This document shows positions 63,449-64,000 of a stretch of 64,000 nucleotides of DNA, piece after piece. The notes under the pieces were generated by a model. That model was not told the origin of the DNA. It did not search any database and saw nothing but the letters and a program-made list of their open reading frames with translations. This DNA comes from Lachnospira sp. UBA4346 (GTDB taxonomy: Bacteria; Bacillota; Clostridia; Lachnospirales; Lachnospiraceae). Numbering within the stretch: the stretch's first letter is position 1; the number at the start of each line of letters is the position of its first letter. The stretch covers positions 124,001-188,000 of the forward strand of contig DGTC01000068.1 in NCBI GenBank assembly GCA_002394205.1, in the 5' to 3' direction. Made by a program: the position numbers and the translations under genes.

Positions 63449-63491
63449 TATTTCCACTTCATACACCATAATACAGCAAGAAGTGAAAATA
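63449..63491 (-). promoter_or_regulatory. Leader hairpin of operon I
   Basis: A 12-base stem (TATTTTCACTTC pairs with GAAGTGGAAATA, one G-U pair) around a 19-base loop, in the transcribed leader between the promoter and the first glycosyltransferase. It is not followed by a T-tract, so it is not a terminator. It may be a regulatory RNA element; LoaP-type antitermination hairpins occur in comparable Firmicutes operons. Confidence 0.45.
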
Positions 63492-63528
63492 CGGAAAGTT
63501 CTACTCTCCCTTATAAACATTACTCCTT

Positions 63529-63557
63529 ATAGTATCAAATATGGCTATTATTGTCAA
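63529..63557 (-). promoter_or_regulatory. Promoter of operon I
   Basis: Minus-strand TTGACA (63557-63552, perfect), 17 bases, TACTAT (63534-63529). The -35 overlaps the stop codon of the DUF3783-type gene. The predicted start is near 63522, about 130 bases before the first ATG of the operon. Confidence 0.78.
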
Positions 63558-63955
63558 TTTTTGGGAAGTTTCTCATATTGTGCTTTCTCAAATGCCATAT
63601 GTGCCAGAAGCCGATTCACAGTCCATTCCTGATTGCTTTTTGTCCCTACCGCTTTGTAAGTAATCATCAAATTCTTGCGCCGCACTTCTAACAGCAACCG
63701 GTCCATGTGTTTTTCCGTAAAGTCACTCATTAACAGTAACGACTCCTTTGTCAATGACATTCTATCCTGTGAACGCTTTAACAAAGGCATCTGTGCAATT
63801 CCTTCTTTATAAAATGGCAAATTTAACAATTCCTTCACGGTAAAAGATTTCTGCGTCTCATTTACACAAATCACACCGATATGCATCTGTGAACATATTG
63901 TATTGATTTCTCGAATCTGCATATCATTCATTCCAATTAAAAGGACCTTTTCCAT
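63554..63955 (-). CDS. DUF3783-like small protein
   Basis: 133 residues. The N-terminal strand EKVLLIGMNDMQIREI, a central LLLMSDFTEKHMDRLLLEVRR block and the KAVGTKSNQEWTVNRLLAHM end match, as I recall it, the layout of DUF3783 proteins common in Lachnospiraceae. Function is unknown for the family. Two ATGs are adjacent; the second (63955) is better spaced from GGAGGAA. Its stop codon forms part of the operon I promoter, so it is an independent upstream neighbour. The remaining bases to the window edge hold only its ribosome site and A/T-rich sequence. Confidence 0.65.
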   Translation of the reverse strand: MEKVLLIGMNDMQIREINTICSQMHIGVICVNETQKSFTVKELLNLPFYKEGIAQMPLLKRSQDRMSLTKESLLLMSDFTEKHMDRLLLEVRRKNLMITYKAVGTKSNQEWTVNRLLAHMAFEKAQYEKLPKN

Positions 63956-64000
63956 CATTTCCTCCTGCCATATAATGTTGTTCTCTGTATCATTTTGCCT

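Overview
The window reads as low-GC Firmicutes DNA, most likely a gut or rumen Lachnospiraceae (Butyrivibrio / Roseburia / Eubacterium rectale type). The signs are A/T-rich sequence, TTGACA-17-TATAAT promoters, strong GGAGG ribosome sites, a DUF3783-type protein, and giant BspA-like leucine-rich-repeat (LRR) surface proteins. This placement is inference; no rRNA or other phylogenetic marker is present. Every protein gene I support, and both tRNAs, lie on the minus strand, so transcription runs from high to low coordinates.

The window is essentially one very large cell-surface locus. From the right: a DUF3783-type gene (63.6-63.96 kb) is followed by a clear promoter and operon I (63.4 to 51.0 kb). 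Operon I holds six GT4-type glycosyltransferases, a Wzm/Wzt ABC polysaccharide exporter, a small coiled-coil protein, an SGNH-type membrane protein and an MBOAT O-acyltransferase. A consensus promoter at 51.0 kb then drives manC-gmd-rmd, which make GDP-6-deoxy-D-mannose (GDP-D-rhamnose) from mannose-1-phosphate. Next come an N-acetylglucosaminidase with an SH3b domain and tandem wall-binding repeats, and tRNA-Tyr and tRNA-Leu with their own promoter and terminator.

Operon II (44.7 to 28.4 kb) starts with a 1150-residue GT-C membrane glycosyltransferase and a polyprenyl-phosphate-sugar-synthase-like GT2. It continues with two more glycosyltransferases, a second Wzm/Wzt exporter, UDP-galactopyranose mutase, two galactofuranosyltransferase-like GT2 enzymes, a membrane-anchored beta-helix protein and a GH25 lysozyme with wall-binding repeats. 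A monocistronic acyltransferase-3 gene follows. Operon III (26.8 to 15.65 kb) is a Wzx/Wzy-type pathway: initiating phosphoglycosyltransferase, glycosyltransferases, two pyruvyl-transferase-family proteins, an SDR epimerase, polymerase and flippase.

The left 15.6 kb holds three giant secreted BspA-like LRR proteins (1389-1500 residues). They share about 90-residue C-terminal modules; two of them have clear promoters and all three have terminators. Then come a Wzy-like or glycan-ligase-like membrane protein, a ricin-type beta-trefoil membrane protein and, at the edge, the start of a probable UDP-sugar pyrophosphorylase.

Together the genes could build at least three surface polysaccharides: a galactofuranose-containing polymer and a GDP-D-rhamnose-dependent polymer, each with an ABC exporter, plus a Wzx/Wzy polymer. 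They also encode O-acylation, wall hydrolases and surface adhesins. The most notable anomalies are the missing normal start of the middle LRR gene, 78-bp identical tracts between LRR paralogues, long leaders with hairpins, and an actinobacterial-style Glf / GlfT1-like / GlfT2-like set next to an ABC exporter.
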